Part shown: positions 44,413 to 52,871 of the stretch, piece after piece
How positions within the stretch are numbered: the first letter of the stretch is position 1
Layout of the letters: each line of letters begins with the position of its first letter
NCBI GenBank assembly: GCA_965200885.1
Contig: OZ241737.1
Location: 1,488,001 to 1,552,000 of the forward strand
Reading direction: 5' to 3'
DNA length: 64,000 nucleotides
Source: MPNP01 sp026710155
Lineage (GTDB): Bacteria; Pseudomonadota; Alphaproteobacteria; Rhodobacterales; Rhodobacteraceae
Position numbers and translations under genes: made by a program
The notes under the pieces: generated by a model
Told to the model about the DNA's origin: nothing
What the model saw: only the letters and a program-made list of their open reading frames with translations
The model's database searches: none

Positions 44413-46581
44413 TTAGTAGAAAGTACGTCTGTCCAGTTTCATTTCCTGTAGAAGGGCAGGGGGTTCAAACCGCTTTCCAAATTGGTCTTTCAGTGATGAA
44501 CAAAGGGTTATGACATGATTGATACCCTGGTTATCCACCCATGAAAAGGGCCCGCCTGACCAAGGTGCAAAACCCCAGCCGAAAATGGCCCCAACATCAC
44601 CTTCTCTGACATCAACCAGAACATCCTCTTGAAGGGTCTTGATGGCTTCCACGACCTGAATGAGGAGTAATCTGTCTTTTACCGTAGCTATGGAAGGTTG
44701 TTCTGATGAGGGAGGAAAGAGATTGCCGATACCTTTCCACAAACCAAGCCTTTTGCCTTTCGAATCATATTCATAAAACCCGGCATTGGATTTACGCCCC
44801 AACCGGCCGATGCCAGCCAGTTTGAAAACCACTCGATCAGCGTCATTCTCCAGGTAATCATCACCCAAGGCCTCTCTGGATGCAGTGGCAATGTGAACAG
44901 CCAATTCAAGTGAGGTTTCATCAATCAGCTGGAGTGGACCCAAGGGCATTCCAATCTGCCTGGCCGCATTTTCAATCAATGCAGGGTGATATCCTTCACC
45001 CACCATGGATACACCCTCATTGATATAGGGTATAATGCATCTGTTGGCATAAAAGAAGCGGGCATCATTTACAATGATAGGTGTTTTGCGCAACTTTCGC
45101 ACCAGGTCAAAAGCCTGCGATACCGATTGATCATTGGTTTGCTGACTCTTTATGATTTCCACCAGAGCCATTCTTTGAACGGGGCTGAAGAAGTGAATTC
45201 CGACAAATCGTTCCGGTCTTGAGACGGATTTTGACAAATCGAAAATCGGCAAGGTGGAAGTGTTGGAGGCAATCAGGCAGTCATCCGAAACTATATCCGA
45301 TAGCTGTCTGAATATATCCGCCTTGATGTCGGGATCTTCAAAAACAGCCTCGATTACAAATTTGCAATCGCGCAAACCATTCAGATCGGTTGAAAAATTT
45401 ATCTGCTCAATTATTGTTCGTGCCTTCTCGGTGGACATACGTCCTCTTTCCACATCTTTTTCCAGGATGCTCTGAATTTTCCCTTTTCCTTTCTCAATGG
45501 CCGTTTCATCCTTATCGACAAGGAATACACTTAATCCTGATTGTGCCGCTGCCTGGGCAATTCCCGATCCCATCATGCCCGCACCAATGACTCCCAGATT
45601 GTGTAGATTCAACTTGGGTGTATCCTTGGGTCTGCGATGGCCTTTCTCCAAAAGCTTCTTATTGACAAACAGGGTATTTATCATCGCAGAAGAGGAGGGG
45701 TTCACCAAAACCTTGGCAAACCATTTGGCCTCATTCCTGATTGCCTGGTCAAATGGCAGCATCAATCCTTCGTAAATCGTCGAAATGGCCGCTTGTGCAG
45801 CCGGATAAAGACATTGTGTTTCACCTGCAATCAAGGCGCTGGCTCCAACAAAATTCAGGAATCCCTGCCTATCATAAGGATTGCCTCCAGGTATTTTGAA
45901 CCCTTTCTTATCCCAGGGTTTAATGATATCTTCCGGGGTGGCGTTAAGTACCCATTCCTTTGCTTTTGAGATCAAAAGCTCGGGTGGCACCACCTCATCA
46001 ATCAAACCGGTATTCAAAGCATCTTTCGGTTTGGGCGTCTTGCCTTTCAGGATAAAAGGTGCAGCAGCCAATATTCCCAATCTTCTGGCAAGCCTTGTCG
46101 TTCCTCCACCACCAGGAAAAATACCTACAAGTATCTCGGGCAATCCGATGCTGGCCTTGGGGTTGTCTGCACATATGATTCTATGGGTGCTGATGGCAAT
46201 TTCATAACCAATACCGACGGTGGTGCCATTCAATGCTATGGCCACTGGCTTGCCGGCCTTGCCCGTTTTTGGATCACCCCCTGCCAGCTCGATATTACGC
46301 AAAATGCGGTGGATGGTCATTACCCCGTTGAAGATATCAAGGTCAGAGGGTGAATTCTGTTTCATGGACGCTAGTGCCTTGAGATCCATTCCCCCCGTGA
46401 ACGTGTCTTTGCCACTGGCCAGTACAATCCCCTTTACCTTGGGATCACTTATGGCTTGGCACATGAAGGTATCAAGTTCGTTGAAACCCTCCCAGGACAT
46501 GAGGTTCATCAATCTGTCCGGGCAATCCCAGGTAATGGTGGCAACCCCTGACTGGTCTATATCATAATAAAAATCGGCCAT
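44413..46581 (-). CDS. fadJ: Bifunctional enoyl-CoA hydratase / 3-hydroxyacyl-CoA dehydrogenase (FadJ/FadB-type)
   Basis: The 722-residue product has two enzymes of beta-oxidation. The N-terminal crotonase domain has the oxyanion and acid residues in 'GIGYEIAISTHRI' near 125 and 'GLPEILVGIFPGGGGTTRLAR' region near 145. The dehydrogenase domain starts with the NAD loop 'GVIGAGMMGSGIAQAAA' near 333 and has 'VGIHFFSPVQRM' near 460 with the catalytic His. The two C-terminal repeats follow. The thiolase gene is 12 bases upstream on the same strand, giving the usual alpha/beta pair of the trifunctional complex. Confidence 0.93.
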   Translation of the reverse strand: MADFYYDIDQSGVATITWDCPDRLMNLMSWEGFNELDTFMCQAISDPKVKGIVLASGKDTFTGGMDLKALASMKQNSPSDLDIFNGVMTIHRILRNIELAGGDPKTGKAGKPVAIALNGTTVGIGYEIAISTHRIICADNPKASIGLPEILVGIFPGGGGTTRLARRLGILAAAPFILKGKTPKPKDALNTGLIDEVVPPELLISKAKEWVLNATPEDIIKPWDKKGFKIPGGNPYDRQGFLNFVGASALIAGETQCLYPAAQAAISTIYEGLMLPFDQAIRNEAKWFAKVLVNPSSSAMINTLFVNKKLLEKGHRRPKDTPKLNLHNLGVIGAGMMGSGIAQAAAQSGLSVFLVDKDETAIEKGKGKIQSILEKDVERGRMSTEKARTIIEQINFSTDLNGLRDCKFVIEAVFEDPDIKADIFRQLSDIVSDDCLIASNTSTLPIFDLSKSVSRPERFVGIHFFSPVQRMALVEIIKSQQTNDQSVSQAFDLVRKLRKTPIIVNDARFFYANRCIIPYINEGVSMVGEGYHPALIENAARQIGMPLGPLQLIDETSLELAVHIATASREALGDDYLENDADRVVFKLAGIGRLGRKSNAGFYEYDSKGKRLGLWKGIGNLFPPSSEQPSIATVKDRLLLIQVVEAIKTLQEDVLVDVREGDVGAIFGWGFAPWSGGPFSWVDNQGINHVITLCSSLKDQFGKRFEPPALLQEMKLDRRTFY

Positions 46582-46593
46582 TAGACAATGTTC

Positions 46594-47802
46594 CTAAAGA
46601 TTTTCAATAATTGTGGTGACACCCATACCACCGGCAACACACAATGTAGCAAGGCCAAGGGTTTTATCCGATCGTTCAAGTTCATCCAGCAGGGTTCCAA
46701 GGATCATCGCTCCGGTTGCACCAAGCGGATGTCCCATGGCTATAGCTCCCCCATTGACATTGACCATTTCCGGATCAAGATCGAAGTGCTGAACAAACCT
46801 CAATGGAACAGAAGAAAATGCTTCGTTGACTTCAAACAGATCAATGTCATTGATATTCAGCGAAGCCTGCTTCAAAGCCTTTTCGCTGGCTGGTATTGGA
46901 CCGCTCAGCATAATTGTGGGTTCAGACCCTGATTTGGCCGTCGTAACTATTCTGGCTCTGGGAGTCATATCATTGATTTGTCCAAATTCCACGGAACCAA
47001 TCAAAAGTGCTGCAGCACCATCTACAATACCTGATGAATTACCGGCATGGTGAACATGATTTATGCTCTCAAGCTCCGGGTATTTCAATAATGCCACCTT
47101 ATCAAATCCGGGCATTACCTCACCGATTTGTTGAAATGATGGATCGAGACCTTCAAGAGCAGCCAAATTGGTATCTGGGCGTAGATGTTCATCCATTTCC
47201 AATAGTGTTGCCCCAATATCATCAACGACAGGTATTACGGATTTGTCAAAACGCTTTTCTTTCCAGGCAATTTCTGCCCGCCTTTGGGATTCTACTGCAT
47301 ACTGGTCACAATCCGATCTTGAGAAACCATATTTTGTAGCCATGAGATCGGCTGAAACACCTTGGGGGATTATGGAATGATTCATTGCAATGGTTGGATC
47401 CACCAACAAGGCGGCACCATCAGATCCCATTGGAACCCGACTAAGCATTTCAACTCCTCCGGCAATGTAACCTGTTCCAGCATTACCCCTGATCTGGTTT
47501 GCCGCAAGATTGACAGCTTCAAGTCCACTCGCACAGAAACGATTGATTGCAAGTCCAGGTATGCTGTCATCAAGGTTTGAATACAAAACCGCGGATCTGG
47601 CCAGACAACCGCCCTGTTCGCCGACCTGGGTTACATTTCCCCAAATCAGGTCATCAATTGTCCTGTGGTCTATTTCAGCTCGTTCCAGGAGCTTGTTCAG
47701 AATGAAAGCAGATAGCCAAACTGAAGTAACCTCGTGCAGAGAACCGTCCTTTTTTCCTTTACCCCTAGGAGTTCTGACAGAGTCATAAATAAAGGCTTCC
47801 AT
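46594..47802 (-). CDS. fadA: Acetyl-CoA acyltransferase (thiolase)
   Basis: Thiolase cleaves 3-ketoacyl-CoA in the last beta-oxidation step. From ATG 47802 the product has 402 residues. The nucleophile Cys is in 'NRFCASGLEAVN' near residue 90, the base His in 'GGAIAMGHPLGATGAM' near 358, and the second Cys in 'LCVAGGMGV' near 390. A start five codons further up is possible. It is placed just ahead of the FadJ-type gene. Confidence 0.93.
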   Translation of the reverse strand: MEAFIYDSVRTPRGKGKKDGSLHEVTSVWLSAFILNKLLERAEIDHRTIDDLIWGNVTQVGEQGGCLARSAVLYSNLDDSIPGLAINRFCASGLEAVNLAANQIRGNAGTGYIAGGVEMLSRVPMGSDGAALLVDPTIAMNHSIIPQGVSADLMATKYGFSRSDCDQYAVESQRRAEIAWKEKRFDKSVIPVVDDIGATLLEMDEHLRPDTNLAALEGLDPSFQQIGEVMPGFDKVALLKYPELESINHVHHAGNSSGIVDGAAALLIGSVEFGQINDMTPRARIVTTAKSGSEPTIMLSGPIPASEKALKQASLNINDIDLFEVNEAFSSVPLRFVQHFDLDPEMVNVNGGAIAMGHPLGATGAMILGTLLDELERSDKTLGLATLCVAGGMGVTTIIENL

Positions 47803-47853
47803 AATTCTAAATTCCAAAAATGTAATGAGTGATTATGAGCTGATAGTATTTGG

Positions 47854-48492
47854 CTAACGATTTCTGGGCATCAAATCATAAGGATGTTTCCACCCATTTT
47901 GGCTGGAAATACCTGATAACCATCGATCAATGCCTGGCCATTCATTTCGTTCGAAGCCAAAAGGTTCTGGAAAAAAGAGATAACCGCAACATGCAATATC
48001 GGCGATGGTAATGCAATCACCTACAAGCCATTCACTTTCGCTCAATCTTTTTTCCAAAACATTCAATGAACCCCTTAAACGACCTTTATGCCAATTGATT
48101 ACTTCCTCAGGCCTTTTTTCGGCAGGAAGAAAATTGGCAAGAAACCTGGTGGTCCCAGCAATTGATGACATCTTGTGATTATCCCATAAAACCCATCGTA
48201 ATACTTCCAGTTTCTCGTCAGGGGTGTTGCCACCAAATTCACCTGTTTTTGAAACCAGATACTGCTGAATTGCGCCGGATTGGGACAATTTCTTGTCACC
48301 AGCAACCAGTACGGGTACTTCGCCCATGGGGTTGAGTTGCCTGTATTCAGGCGTTCTGGTTTCGCCGTTGAAAAAATCAACAAAAACAGGTCTCCAAACC
48401 ACTTTTGCAAGTTCCATGGTCAAGGCTGCCTTGTAGGAATTTCCACTCTCGCCAAAACAATATAGTTCTAGAGGTTTGTCACTATTTTCCAT
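47854..48492 (-). CDS. Glutathione S-transferase family protein
   Basis: The 212-residue product has a thioredoxin-like N-terminal domain ('LELYCFGESGNSYKAALTMEL', cis-Pro block 'NPMGEVPVLVAGD' near 53, 'LSQSGAIQQYL' near 68) and a helical C-terminal domain, as in cytosolic GSTs. The Ser in 'GESGNSYK' is a likely glutathione-activating residue. The substrate is unknown. It lies 52 bases ahead of the thiolase start on the same strand and may share its transcript. Confidence 0.85.
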   Translation of the reverse strand: MENSDKPLELYCFGESGNSYKAALTMELAKVVWRPVFVDFFNGETRTPEYRQLNPMGEVPVLVAGDKKLSQSGAIQQYLVSKTGEFGGNTPDEKLEVLRWVLWDNHKMSSIAGTTRFLANFLPAEKRPEEVINWHKGRLRGSLNVLEKRLSESEWLVGDCITIADIACCGYLFFPEPFGFERNEWPGIDRWLSGISSQNGWKHPYDLMPRNR

Positions 48493-48957
48493 GCTGAAAT
48501 CCTTGGCTTGACGAAATCCTAATTACGATAGGAAAAAATTAATTTTTCATTGGTAAATTACAATAATTCCGACAGGATTTTGCACCAAAAACCTATCAGT
48601 ACAATAGTTTCAGGAAACTAACACAATGATTCAAGCAAAAGACATCTTGAATGTCGATAGATAAAGAAAACATCAATCCTTATCTTTACCCATACCCCCT
48701 CTCAAAGGCACTTCCTTAAATTGGCATAAGGAAAAATTCGAACAGAAATCAGTTCCGAAATAATTACCTGAGGGCTGATTGGAATAATTGCATGATTTTG
48801 TACCACCTCACAGATGGCCGTTTAATTTTGCCTATACAAACTCTTTCATTCTAAAAAAAATCCGAGTATGAACGTTTCAAAATGTGTTTTATTGATTTTC
48901 TTTGAGGATGAATTTCGAGTGATTCCAGAGCATTGAACAAACAAAACCAAAACTTAG
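48493..48957. other. AT-rich spacer without a gene
   Basis: I see no coding pattern on either strand in these 465 bases. It marks the change from the beta-oxidation genes to the decayed accessory region and should hold the promoter of the glutathione S-transferase gene near 48500-48560. Confidence 0.4.
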
Positions 48958-49350
48958 TCAAGTAGCACGATTTAACCTCATTAATCGACAACTTCCATTT
49001 CTATAAATCCGAAGAAGGTGATTAGTCATCAATATCATAGGATCCCCTTCACGATACAAGAATTCTATTCCCCCATAAAGCAACCTTTTTGTTTGGATGC
49101 GGACCCCAGAAGGTAATATGATTAATCCGGGGTGATTTTCTTCCCTCCTCAATATGGTACGATAACCATCCGCATTGTGAGTTACAATGACCATACCCCT
49201 ATCCAAACAGAATTCAACAATTCGAGAATCAGGAAAACCCCTTATGCCTGATTGTTGAGAGTGAAGAACTTCAAAATTGAATTCCTCCTCCAATTCGTCG
49301 ACGAGTCCCGGGGGAGTACACTCATCCAAAAAAAGGGGAATTATATACAT
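48958..49350 (-). CDS. DUF5615 PIN-like nuclease-fold protein (possible toxin)
   Basis: The 130-residue product has the DUF5615 layout: 'LFLDECTPPGLVDEL' near residue 6 with the first acidic residues, 'IVEFCLDRGMVIVTHNADGY' region near 45 with the next acidic group, and a 'HPGLIILPSG' strand near 73. These proteins have a PIN-like fold and often act as toxins with a small partner. No partner gene is seen next to it. The first four codons (Met-Tyr-Ile-Ile) lie inside the arm of an inverted-repeat element, so the original start may have been replaced by the insertion. Confidence 0.65.
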   Translation of the reverse strand: MYIIPLFLDECTPPGLVDELEEEFNFEVLHSQQSGIRGFPDSRIVEFCLDRGMVIVTHNADGYRTILRREENHPGLIILPSGVRIQTKRLLYGGIEFLYREGDPMILMTNHLLRIYRNGSCRLMRLNRAT

Positions 49351-49567
49351 AAGTACACAAAAGGAAAGGAAGCAGTGTCGTCACACCATTTCCCGTCTAT
49401 CAGGATATTTTCAGAGGTTAGTAATCAATCAATCCTGCGCAGACCTGCCCCTTCACAATTTCAAAAAATCCCCATAGGATATAAAGATTTTAGTTATACT
49501 AAATAATTTGGGCAGGTCTGTGCAGGATTGATTGAATCTGATTTGTGTAGTTATGTACATAATTCAC
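49336..49567. mobile_element. 232-bp nested inverted-repeat element, copy B of the MITE-like family
   Basis: Outer arms: 49338-49361 and 49542-49565 match at 22 of 24 positions when reverse-complemented. Inner arms: 49425-49450 (beginning TCAATCAATCCTGCGC) and 49510-49535 match at 25 of 26. The left outer end (from 49336, GGGAATTATATACATAAG) matches the end of the element at 20759 at 22 of 26 positions. No transposase is coded. The distances from outer to inner arm are unequal (63 and 6 bases), as if extra sequence was added on the left. Confidence 0.65.
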
Positions 49568-50356
49568 AAAATTACGATCTCGAAGTTCAAAGCGGTAATT
49601 ATGCTGATGGTTATGTTGCTGAGCGAATTCAGTTTCAGGAACAAAAAAGGCTTACCAACATCAGATCAGTGGTACAGAAAGTCGCCCACGAACTTGGAGA
49701 CAAGGAAGTTCCAGACCAGGAACCGGATCATGACTGGACCGCCACATTTTTCTGTTCGGTTCAGGATGTTTCGTCCAAGGAAATGCAGATTCTCTTGGCC
49801 AAGATACTAGCCGGCCAGATTGAAAGGCCCGGTAACACATCACTTCGTACTTTGGGCATTCTTCAGGAAATGGATCGAAATATGGCCGAACTTTTCGAGA
49901 GGTTCTGTTCAATGTGTATGTTTCTAGAACTCTTTGGTGTCTCTGATGGGAGGGTTTGTTCATTGGGAAAGAATGCTGGCCAAAGCTCGCTTAAATCTTT
50001 TGGATTGGATTTTTATGAACTGAACCGGTTAAATGAATATGGCTTGATTATTTCCGATTACAATTCCTGGTATGGTTACTCCATTCCTCAACAATTAAAA
50101 GAAATAAAATATATTTTTAGATTGCCTTCCACCTCCTCCAAGCCATTCCGTTTTCAGGAAAACTGGTGGTGCTTGATACCGACCAATACCAAATAATCAA
50201 GTACCAGATATCAAAATCAATGGCCCATCTCTCAGTACTTCAGGCCTGGAACTCTCGAGAGTTGTAGAATGCAAACCAGTACCTGAATTTATGGCAAATC
50301 TGCAGGGTTTCTTACAAACCAAAAATCTTCGTATGATGGAATTAAACATAACCTAA
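49528..50356 (+). pseudogene. Broken DUF2806 gene
   Basis: The frame from TTG 49528 reads 'EFQ-QEQKRLTNIRSVVQKVAHEL' and 'DWTATFFCSVQDVSSKEMQILLAKILAG', then 'SLRTLGILQEMDRNMAELFERF', the core of DUF2806. It stops at 50194-50196 ('LIPTNTK'). The next frame carries on without a gap as 'QVPDIKINGPSLSTSG' and 'LELSRVVECKPV', the expected C-terminal part, to TAA 50354. So there is a frameshift near 50185. The N-terminus begins inside the inverted-repeat arm and is shorter than in the family. Broken at both ends and probably non-functional. DUF2806 function is unknown; members occur in accessory regions. Confidence 0.6.
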
Positions 50357-50434
50357 AGGACATGGGTAAAATCCAGATTGAAAATTTCACCATGAGTAAG
50401 AGTTACGCTGAAAATCATTTAAAAACATACCCTA

Positions 50435-50830
50435 ATGATTGAAGGCTGGTGGTTAATTGGGCCTGTCGTTACAAGTTACGCGAAAACAAATTTAGAATTC
50501 GGCATAAACCTTGCCATACCTGAAAATTTGACCTTACCAATATCCCCAAAACCGGACCTGTTTCAGACTGCTTTTTTAAGAAAGGGAGGAAACCTGGAAG
50601 AATTTGACAACAGAATGGCAGAAGCTAACCGGGTACTTGAGGAATTCAACCGAAGTGTTGAAGCAAGGCGACGAAAATACAAGCGAATGGAGTAGGCAAT
50701 TGAACAACTTCGAAAGGCGGTTGACCGCCTTGGAGCAGCAACTGAAAGAATAAGGGAACAATTGATCAACGAGAGGAACCGCAGGTCAGTTACAAATCGA
50801 CCTGGTACGAGCGAAACCCCCTCGATTTGA
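50435..50830 (+). pseudogene. Coiled-coil gene interrupted by an amber stop
   Basis: ATG 50435 opens 86 codons ending in TAG 50693-50695. The same frame then runs for 44 further codons to TGA 50828. Both halves have the same helical, charged pattern with heptads: 'NRMAEANRVLEEFNRSVEARR' before and 'IEQLRKAVDRLGAATERIREQ' region after. One gene of about 131 codons with a nonsense mutation is the simplest reading; the first half alone could still be made. No family recognised. Confidence 0.5.
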
Positions 50831-51187
50831 CACCGCGGCCACCTGGGTATTAGAATGCTGGCCTGCCATGGCCTTGAAAATGGCGATGAAGCCTGGTGCT
50901 GGAAGTAGGAAAAGCCATCGGAATTAAATGTTTCGCAAGATTGCGTGGCGTTGATTGCCGAGGCTAGAAGGTATCGTTTGGGTTTGTGGGATTGCTAATG
51001 ATTACCGTCAATTCCGGAGGTAACCGGGCTCACTTTCTTTCAGGATTTCAGGAGAGACCGGATCTGAGCTTGGACAGGCAATCCAGGGACAGCTGAAGAT
51101 GTTGAGCAAAGAACAGGAAAAACATCCGGATGATCAATGGAGCAACCCGTTTTCGCTGGATTTGAGAAGGCCAATTGTTTTCCAGCA
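50831..51187 (+). other. Stretch with small coding remnants
   Basis: Two 32-codon frames are seen, from ATG 50999 ('MITVNSGGNRAHFLSGF') and from ATG 51098 ('MLSKEQEKHPDDQWSNPFS'). Neither has a clear ribosome site or family. The region looks like decayed coding sequence. Confidence 0.3.
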
Positions 51188-51237
51188 CAAGAATTAGCTA
51201 ATAAATTCTTGACTTGCTGAAGCATGATTGGTATATA
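51188..51237 (+). promoter_or_regulatory. Near-consensus promoter with an overlapping dyad
   Basis: TTGACT (51209-51214), a 17-base spacer and TATATT (51232-51237) form a strong sigma-70 promoter. A perfect dyad, CAAGAATT (51188-51195) and AATTCTTG (51204-51211), overlaps the -35 box and may be a repressor site. Confidence 0.6.
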
Positions 51238-51243
51238 TTGAAG

Positions 51244-51432
51244 ACGCCGTAAAGAGCATTTTTTGGAGGTATCACTTGCCTAATTGGCCTTCACGTTCAG
51301 GACGGGGGACTCGGCAAGGGAGTCTTTTCGCAGGACACTTCGGGTGGTCCCGACCCCAATGAGCTAAGGGAAGGCTGCTACTGCGAGAAATGAATACCGC
51401 ACCGTACCTGGTACAGTGCGGGTTTTCTTTTT
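51244..51432 (+). ncRNA. Putative small transcript of about 190 nt (small RNA or 28-residue peptide gene)
   Basis: A strong promoter at 51209-51237 and a Rho-independent terminator at 51397-51432 bracket this stretch, so a discrete short transcript is expected. It contains structured parts: GACTC/GAGTC at about 51307-51325, a UUCG-type hairpin around 51332-51350, and GGGG/CCCC pairing around them. It also holds GGAGGT (51265-51270) six bases before TTG 51276, opening a 28-residue Gly/Arg/Trp-rich frame ending at TGA 51360-51362. I do not recognise a known RNA family. Confidence 0.4.
51397..51432 (+). terminator. Rho-independent terminator of the small transcript
   Basis: CCGCAC (51397-51402) pairs with GTGCGG (51416-51421), with further GTA/TAC pairing inside, and is followed by TTTTCTTTTT. 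Confidence 0.8.
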
Positions 51433-51506
51433 GATCAAACGATTTTTCCTACCAACCTACCTTCTACCTTTGGCTTGGGATGGGCTGTTACAATTGACAG
51501 CTTGTA

Positions 51507-51773
51507 TTACCTTCTTTTATATTTTCTATATACATCTTTACGATGACCAATGAACTCTACGATGACCTTTTTGTCTGTGAAATTGTAGATAATACGGTAA
51601 TCACCATTCTTGACTCGGTAGTTGGGGTAATTTTACAACTTTTTCGAGTTGCCCGGCCTTGGTTCTGCTCTCAGGTTGTTAATTACCCTGGCCAAGCGGG
51701 CCATATTCGGATTTTTCCTTTCAAGGTTTTTTAGCTGGCCCAAAGCTGCTTTGGTATATTGAAGGCTATGCAT
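51507..51773 (-). pseudogene. RelE-type toxin with an in-frame stop
   Basis: From ATG 51773, which overlaps the antitoxin stop by eight bases, the minus strand reads 'MHSLQYTKAALGQLKNLE' and 'RPGNSKKL', then TAA (51633-51635), then in the same frame 'NYPNYRVKNGDYRIIYNF' and 'VIVEFIGHRKDVYRKY' to the stop at 51507. The second part holds the ribosome-dependent RNase core of RelE ('YRVKNGDYRIIY', 'GHRKDVY'). The nonsense codon at position 47 removes it, so the toxin should be inactive. Confidence 0.75.
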
Positions 51774-52020
51774 CCAACAGGTGCTTCAAATAAGCCTCGG
51801 ATTCCTCTACACTGACAAAACCCTCTTCCCTGGCCTCCTTTGCCCGTTCCCCCCAATACCTGTCTTCTTCCTCTTCCCTGTCCTTATGGATACGTTCTGC
51901 CAAGACATCTTTCACATAGGTTTTCAACGTCTTGGCGCTTGCCTGGGCCCTTGCCTTCACTTCCGCATGGAAATCCGGTACCAGATCAACCGATACCCTT
52001 ATTGATGTTTTGGTTTTCAT
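51766..52020 (-). CDS. RelB/ParD-type antitoxin
   Basis: From ATG 52020 the product is 84 residues: an N-terminal ribbon-helix-helix-like strand 'TKTSIRVSVDLVPDF', a helix with 'LKTYVKDVLAERI', and a charged C-terminal tail 'EEEEDRYWGERAKEA' that would wrap the toxin. It lies directly ahead of a RelE-type gene with an eight-base overlap, the usual toxin-antitoxin order. The partner toxin is interrupted, so this may be a solitary antitoxin now. Four extra N-terminal residues are possible. Confidence 0.7.
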   Translation of the reverse strand: MKTKTSIRVSVDLVPDFHAEVKARAQASAKTLKTYVKDVLAERIHKDREEEEDRYWGERAKEAREEGFVSVEESEAYLKHLLDA

Positions 52021-52202
52021 GATGCAACCCATCCATTTTCAGCAATGCATAAAGAATATACACCCGAAGCTCTTTTTGTCAACTGGTGGTAAAGAGGGCA
52101 AGCATTTCCCAGGCAATACGGCATGTTCCCTTTTGCGTGTTCTTGCCTGAAGCCAACAACCCGGTTATTTGCCAAGTAGTGCAGGGTAATATGAAATTTT
52201 AA

Positions 52203-52735
52203 GGGATTACATATTTGAATCCACAGGTCTTGCAATTCACCTCCCGACCTGAATGGTCCCACCTGATGGAATCCTGGAATGTTGTCTAGGGGGATGTTCC
52301 GGTTGCTGCGGGGGGAGGGAAGCCCGCCTGTTTCCACAATGTTGCCCGACCGTGAAGGCGGGGCGGCAGCCGTCGCCGGATCCTGAGTGCATGCAGGTTC
52401 CGCGGGTTTGCGGCCAATTCCCGTCCGGCGGTCCGGTTCCCTTTCAATCCATGCCGACGGTTCCATTCTGCTGCAAGAACACCTGCATTGGCTTTTGAGA
52501 AGGAGGTGACACCGCATTCACCACCTGAATGAAGGTGCCGGTATTCCGCATGCAAGTATTGGAGGCCTGCCAACCATTCCCATATCCCCATCGAGGAACA
52601 GGGGATGATTGCTGGAAAGCCGGATTGTCGGCAGGAATTGACGGGGGAACGAATTGGGGCAGATGCAGTTTGAATATCATCCTGACAAAATGGTGGATTG
52701 ATTGTCAAACCTTGTAGATTCAAATATGTAATCCC
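52203..52735. mobile_element. 533-bp GC-rich element with 19-bp terminal inverted repeats
   Basis: GGGATTACATATTTGAATC at 52203-52221 is the exact reverse complement of 52717-52735, and the similarity runs on for about 15 more bases with small gaps (ACAGGTCTTGCAAT against ACAAGGTTTGACAAT). The interior (about 52240-52640) is much richer in G and C than its surroundings. I find no intact transposase. It looks like a non-autonomous transposable element or a deleted insertion sequence of foreign origin. Its termini differ from those of the elements at 20759 and 49336. Confidence 0.65.
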
Positions 52736-52871
52736 CAAATTTTATATTACCGTTTTTGTACCCATGTTGGGTTGAGGCCAGTTTATTTCGAATCACTTAG
52801 TCTGGTTCAAGCAATACCTTCATTGACAATTTTGTTTACAATTTCAAATTTCCAGACAATCCCGAAATCTG

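Noticed and set aside
51244..51432. Identity of the small transcript as SRP RNA, RNase P RNA, tmRNA or a known riboswitch
   Set aside because: The conserved cores of these RNAs (for example GGAAGCAGCC-type or GAGGAAAGTCC-type) are absent.
52286..52738. 150-codon minus-strand frame across the GC-rich element
   Set aside because: Considered as a transposase remnant, but I see no catalytic or DNA-binding motif and the sequence is not protein-like.
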